Part shown: positions 60,969 to 64,000 of the stretch, one piece after another | Numbering within the stretch: the first letter of the stretch is position 1 | How the letters are laid out: every line of letters begins with the position of its first letter | NCBI GenBank assembly: GCA_963844405.1 | Contig: CAWJNZ010000007.1 | Coordinates: 496,001 to 560,000, forward strand | Origin: DASSUW01 sp963844405 | GTDB lineage: Bacteria; Actinomycetota; Thermoleophilia; Solirubrobacterales; Solirubrobacteraceae | Length of the DNA stretch: 64,000 nt | Direction: 5' to 3' | The notes under the pieces: model-generated | What the model saw: only the letters and a program-made list of their open reading frames with translations | Databases searched by the model: none | What the model was told of the DNA's origin: nothing | Program-made: the position numbers and the translations under genes

Positions 60969-62432
60969 ATGCCGCCGTTCTCGTTTGCCGCGCACGACCG
61001 CTTCCTCGATCGCGACGCCGACCTCCAGCGGCTGGAGGCGTGGTGGGCCGACGAGCGCGATCGCAACGCGCTGGCGCTGTACGGACGCCGACGAGTCGGC
61101 AAGTCCTGGCTCCTGCGCGAGTTCGCTCATGGCAAGCCCGCGCTGGTCCTCGTCGCCGAGCGGCGGGCCGAGGGGGCGCAGCTGAGCCGCTTCGCGCGAC
61201 GCCTGGAGCCGCACCTCGGGGTCCGGCCCGACCTGCCCGACCTGGCGGCGCTGATCTCGGTGCTCTACGAGCTGGGCCGGCGGGAGCGGGTCCTGGTGGT
61301 GCTCGACGAGTTCCCCTACCTCCTGCCGAGCCGCACCAGCGATCGCGACGACGTGCTGAGCGCCGTCCAGGCCGTGATGGAGGAGCGCGACACGTCGCAG
61401 CTGAAGCTGCTGCTCTGCGGCTCGCACATCGGGCAGATGACCGGCCTGCTGTCCGAGTCGAGCCCGCTGCGGGGACGGCTGACGCCGTTGAGTGTCGAGC
61501 CGCTGCGGTTCGCCGACGCCCAGGCGTTTGTGGAAGCCGGCAGCGCCCGCGAGCGGATCGAGCGGTTCGCAGTGACGGGCGGGGCGACGCTCTACCTCGA
61601 CGAGCTTGGCCGGGGGCGCGACCTCCGCCAGCGCGTGTGCGCGAGCGTGCTCGACAGCCGCGGGCCGCTGTTCAACGATCCGCGCGAGGTGCTCGAGGAG
61701 GAGCTGCGCCAGCCCGGCGTCTACTTCTCGCTGCTCGAGGAGCTCGCCGGCGGCGCGGGCTCGATCGCCGATCTCGCGACGGCGCTCGGCAAGCGCAGCA
61801 ACGAGCTCGGTCCGTACCTCGAGACGCTGCGTGCGATGCGGCTGGTCGAGCAGCTCGCGCCGATCACCGCCGGCCGCGCCCGCCGAGATCACCGCTATCG
61901 ATTGAGTGACGACTTCCTGCGCTTCTGGTTCCGCTTCGTCTTCCCGTTCCAGGACGACCTGCGGGCCGGACTCGCCGCTGTCGACCACTTCGACGGCGAG
62001 GTAAAGCCGGCGCTCGCGGATCACGTCGCGCCCGTCTTCGGATCGCTCTGCCGGGAATGGACGCGCACGCAGCTCGGCCGGCAGGCGAGCCGCGTCGGCT
62101 CCTGGTGGGGCCCGGCGCTCAACGAGCTGCGCAGGAGCGGCGAACGGTCGACCGAGGAGATCGACGTCGTCGGCATGGGGCGGTCCGCCGTGACCGTGGT
62201 CGGAGAGTGCAAGTGGACCACGGGCGGGCTCACTCGCAAGGTGCTCGACGACCTCGAGTCCTTCAAGCTGCCAGCGCTCCGGCAGGCCGGGCTCCGGCTC
62301 GCCGGTGCCGGGCCGCGGATCGTGCTCTTCTCCCGCTCGGGGTTCAAGCAGAGCCTCGTCCAGCATGCCGCTGCCCGGGGTGACGTCGAGCTCATCACCG
62401 TCGACCGTCTCGTCGCCGATCTGATCGCTTGA
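60969..62432 (+). CDS. AAA ATPase with C-terminal DUF234/nuclease-like domain
   Basis: 487 residues of the archaeal-type ATPase group (PF01637). Walker A is ALYGRRRVGKSWLLREF near 42, Walker B RVLVVLDEFPYLL near 113, sensor LLLCGSHIGQM near 155. A winged-helix part (ELAGGAGSIADLATALGKRS) precedes the C-terminal domain, where EEIDVVGMGRSAVTVVGECKW supplies the D...ExK core of a PD-(D/E)xK nuclease fold, as in DUF234. Such proteins are scattered in bacteria and often mobile. Role unknown; defence or repair are guesses. Confidence 0.85.
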   Translation: MPPFSFAAHDRFLDRDADLQRLEAWWADERDRNALALYGRRRVGKSWLLREFAHGKPALVLVAERRAEGAQLSRFARRLEPHLGVRPDLPDLAALISVLYELGRRERVLVVLDEFPYLLPSRTSDRDDVLSAVQAVMEERDTSQLKLLLCGSHIGQMTGLLSESSPLRGRLTPLSVEPLRFADAQAFVEAGSARERIERFAVTGGATLYLDELGRGRDLRQRVCASVLDSRGPLFNDPREVLEEELRQPGVYFSLLEELAGGAGSIADLATALGKRSNELGPYLETLRAMRLVEQLAPITAGRARRDHRYRLSDDFLRFWFRFVFPFQDDLRAGLAAVDHFDGEVKPALADHVAPVFGSLCREWTRTQLGRQASRVGSWWGPALNELRRSGERSTEEIDVVGMGRSAVTVVGECKWTTGGLTRKVLDDLESFKLPALRQAGLRLAGAGPRIVLFSRSGFKQSLVQHAAARGDVELITVDRLVADLIA

Positions 62433-62679
62433 AGCGCGACGGCGCGCCCATCCACCATCGATCGCTGGTCCCAGACTTGATCGTTTGAATGCCCTGACTG
62501 TGTTGATGGGATGAACTTGTTTGTTCCTTCTCGCTTGACCGGTGCGAAATCTTCCGCAATTTGCGGATGATTTCCCGCCATTCAGCGCGTACTAGCGGCG
62601 CGTTTCCGCTAGATCAGGCAGGAGCCAGCGGCGAGCGTGGCTCCACATCCTGGAGATCGACAGACGGAGGGCTGTCAGG
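62433..62679. other. Intergenic region with long imperfect inverted repeat
   Basis: Noncoding, and lower in G+C than any other gap here. GAAATCTTCCGCAA (62546-62559) pairs with TTGCGGATGATTTC (62561-62574) over 14 bp with one mismatch and one centre base. It could be an operator for the sigma gene downstream or a hairpin after the ATPase gene. No convincing gene in the stretch. Confidence 0.5.
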
Positions 62680-63963
62680 TTGGTGGTCGCAAAGCGCGAC
62701 GGTCTCGCCGAGGGGGCGCACGCACGGGTGGCACGGGTCGCCGCCCGGCACGAGCGCACGCTCATGCGCGTCGCCCGTCAGGCGTCGCTGTGCCACGACG
62801 ACGCCCTCGATGCCTACCAGCGCGCGCTCGAGATCTTCGTGCGGCGCGTCGACACCGTGGAGCCCGCGACCGAGGTGGCGTGGCTCAAGGTCGTCGTCCG
62901 CCACGAGGCGATGGCGATCCGCCGCGCGCGGACGGAATCCGTCACGGGGGAGGAGCTGGACCTCGACACGTTCGTCCCGACGCCTGACCGCAGCGTCGAG
63001 GACCAGATCGCCGCGACGGAGCGCGTCCGCCGCTCCGCCGAGGCGCTGCGTGCGCTGAAGCCGGACGAGGCGACCGCCTTGATGCTGAAAGCGCACGGTC
63101 TGTCGTACGCCGAGATCGGCGAGCGCAAAGGATGGTCGTACACGAAGGTCAACCGGGCCGTGACCGAGGGTCGGCGCCGGTTCATCAACGCCTTCGAGGG
63201 CATCGAGTCCGGCGCCGAGTGCGAGCGCTACGCCCCGATCGTCGAGGGCCTGGCCGGCGGGTCCGCGACCGCGGCGCAGCTCATGGCGATCCGTCCGCAC
63301 CTCCGGCACTGCGGAGCGTGCCGAGCCACCGTCCGCGAGCTCCGCCTCTCGGGCCTCCAGCGCGCCTCGCTCTTCTGGCCGATCTTCGCCGTCGCCGAGC
63401 CCGTGGGCCGCCTGACGGGGGTGAAGCACGACATCGCCGCGCTCTTCCATCGCGCCCAGGCATCCGACGTGGCGACAGGAACCGGCCTTGCGGGCGCGGG
63501 AGGAGGCGGCCGCATCGCGACCGTCGCGACGGCGCTCGGCGTCTGCCTCAGCGGAGCGACCGTGGGCACGGTCTGCGTCGTCACGGGCACGGTGCCGGAC
63601 CTGGCACCTTCCAAGCCCGCCCGTCAGGCGGCGCAGGCGCCGCCGCGAGCCAAGCCGGAGAAGCGACAGCCGAGGTCGGAGCCGATGCTCGCCGTCGCCG
63701 CTCCCACACCCCGGGCCACGGCCACGCCGGATGCGCGCCGCGCCTCTCGTCCGGCACCAAAGCCGAAGCCATCCCGCCCGCGCCGGCAGCGCGCCGAATC
63801 GCCAGCCGAAGCAGCGCCGCGCGAGTTCAGCTTCGAGAACCAGGCGCCCGCCCCCGAGCCATCAACCGCTTCCGCCACCACGGCCGCGGCGCCCTCAGCG
63901 CCGCCGCCAGCCCAACCCACTTCCACGAAGTTCAGCCCCGCCGAGCAGGAGTTCGCCCCGTGA
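62680..63963 (+). CDS. ECF-like sigma factor fused to anti-sigma zinc motif and membrane segment
   Basis: 427 residues. Sigma region 2 lies at 25-90 (LDAYQRALEIFVRRVDTVEP, WLKVVVRHEAMAIRR), region 4 at 120-170 (LKPDEATALMLKAHGLSYAE, IGERKGWSYTKVNRAVTEGR). Then comes a zinc anti-sigma motif HLRHCGAC (HxxxCxxC) near 207-214, a hydrophobic helix (IATVATALGVCLSGATVGTV, about 275-300) and a long Pro/Ala-rich tail, likely outside the cell. Sigma and anti-sigma on one chain are known in some ECF groups with C-terminal zinc and membrane domains. Start TTG 62680 is tentative. The stop overlaps a next GTG. Confidence 0.85.
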   Translation: MVVAKRDGLAEGAHARVARVAARHERTLMRVARQASLCHDDALDAYQRALEIFVRRVDTVEPATEVAWLKVVVRHEAMAIRRARTESVTGEELDLDTFVPTPDRSVEDQIAATERVRRSAEALRALKPDEATALMLKAHGLSYAEIGERKGWSYTKVNRAVTEGRRRFINAFEGIESGAECERYAPIVEGLAGGSATAAQLMAIRPHLRHCGACRATVRELRLSGLQRASLFWPIFAVAEPVGRLTGVKHDIAALFHRAQASDVATGTGLAGAGGGGRIATVATALGVCLSGATVGTVCVVTGTVPDLAPSKPARQAAQAPPRAKPEKRQPRSEPMLAVAAPTPRATATPDARRASRPAPKPKPSRPRRQRAESPAEAAPREFSFENQAPAPEPSTASATTAAAPSAPPPAQPTSTKFSPAEQEFAP

Positions 63964-64000
63964 CCCAGCGCCTGAAAACCCTCATCCGCCCACTCGTCTA
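63960..64000 (+). CDS. Start of a gene cut by the window end
   Basis: GTG 63960 overlaps the stop of the sigma-fusion gene (GTGA) and reads TQRLKTLIRPLV to the window edge. The start resembles the short N-region of a signal peptide or membrane protein, but only 13 codons are visible. Confidence 0.35.
   Translation, partial: MTQRLKTLIRPLV

Overview
The window is very GC-rich, densely coding DNA from an actinobacterium. It most resembles Thermoleophilia/Solirubrobacterales (Solirubrobacter or Conexibacter-like). The grounds are the housekeeping sigma factor, a secreted protein with the Solirubrobacter-type RPSFATAIALLALF leader, Lys/Ala-rich small proteins, c-di-AMP riboswitches over cell-wall genes, GlpX as the fructose bisphosphatase and a fused sigma/anti-sigma protein. 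This placement is inference. No rRNA, tRNA, CRISPR array, insertion sequence or prophage was seen.

Layout. 1-6.7 kb: PilT (cut by the window edge), an eroded LuxR-type regulator, sigA with a clear promoter, a Lys-rich protein, a c-di-AMP riboswitch with an RlpA-like enzyme, and glpX. 6.7-12.4 kb: flavin oxidoreductase, tag, a broken glycoside hydrolase, a RibD-like reductase, an SDR and ilvB. 12.5-20.6 kb: patatin, Lon, an ABC exporter, and a CGNR regulator divergent from an MFS pump. 20.6-22.2 kb: a lower-GC two-gene island (small hydrophobic-core protein plus M48-like zinc peptidase), the best candidate here for an undescribed conflict-type system. 22.3-30.8 kb: SDR/kinase/LMW phosphatase operon, thiolase, M19-like dipeptidase, pseudouridine breakdown (psuK/psuG) and msrA.

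31-38.9 kb: small secreted proteins, frame-disrupted nuclease and nucleoside hydrolase genes, a NarL-type two-component pair, DAHP synthase, a zincin and an acyl-CoA dehydrogenase. 39-47 kb: a REP-like repeat cluster, a second c-di-AMP riboswitch with an NlpC/P60-like hydrolase, a D-amino-acid PLP enzyme facing a sugar-lactone oxidase, rhodanese, a UGM-like flavoprotein and an OmpR/HK pair. 47-52 kb: a four-gene P450 / zinc protein / two membrane glycosyltransferase operon. 52-64 kb: an ECF sigma pair, an orphan circularly permuted ATP-grasp gene, small metal-binding proteins, a second NlpC/P60-like gene with an M15-like peptidase, CBS/CGS, a DUF234-type ATPase, and a sigma factor fused to an anti-sigma zinc motif.

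Two themes run across the window. First, many genes start 6-8 nt after a TAnnnT box, the signature of leaderless transcription. Second, several well-conserved genes carry single-base indels whose coding potential continues in another frame. Assembly or base-calling error is the simplest explanation, except for the LuxR gene at 1052-1860, which has also lost large internal segments.
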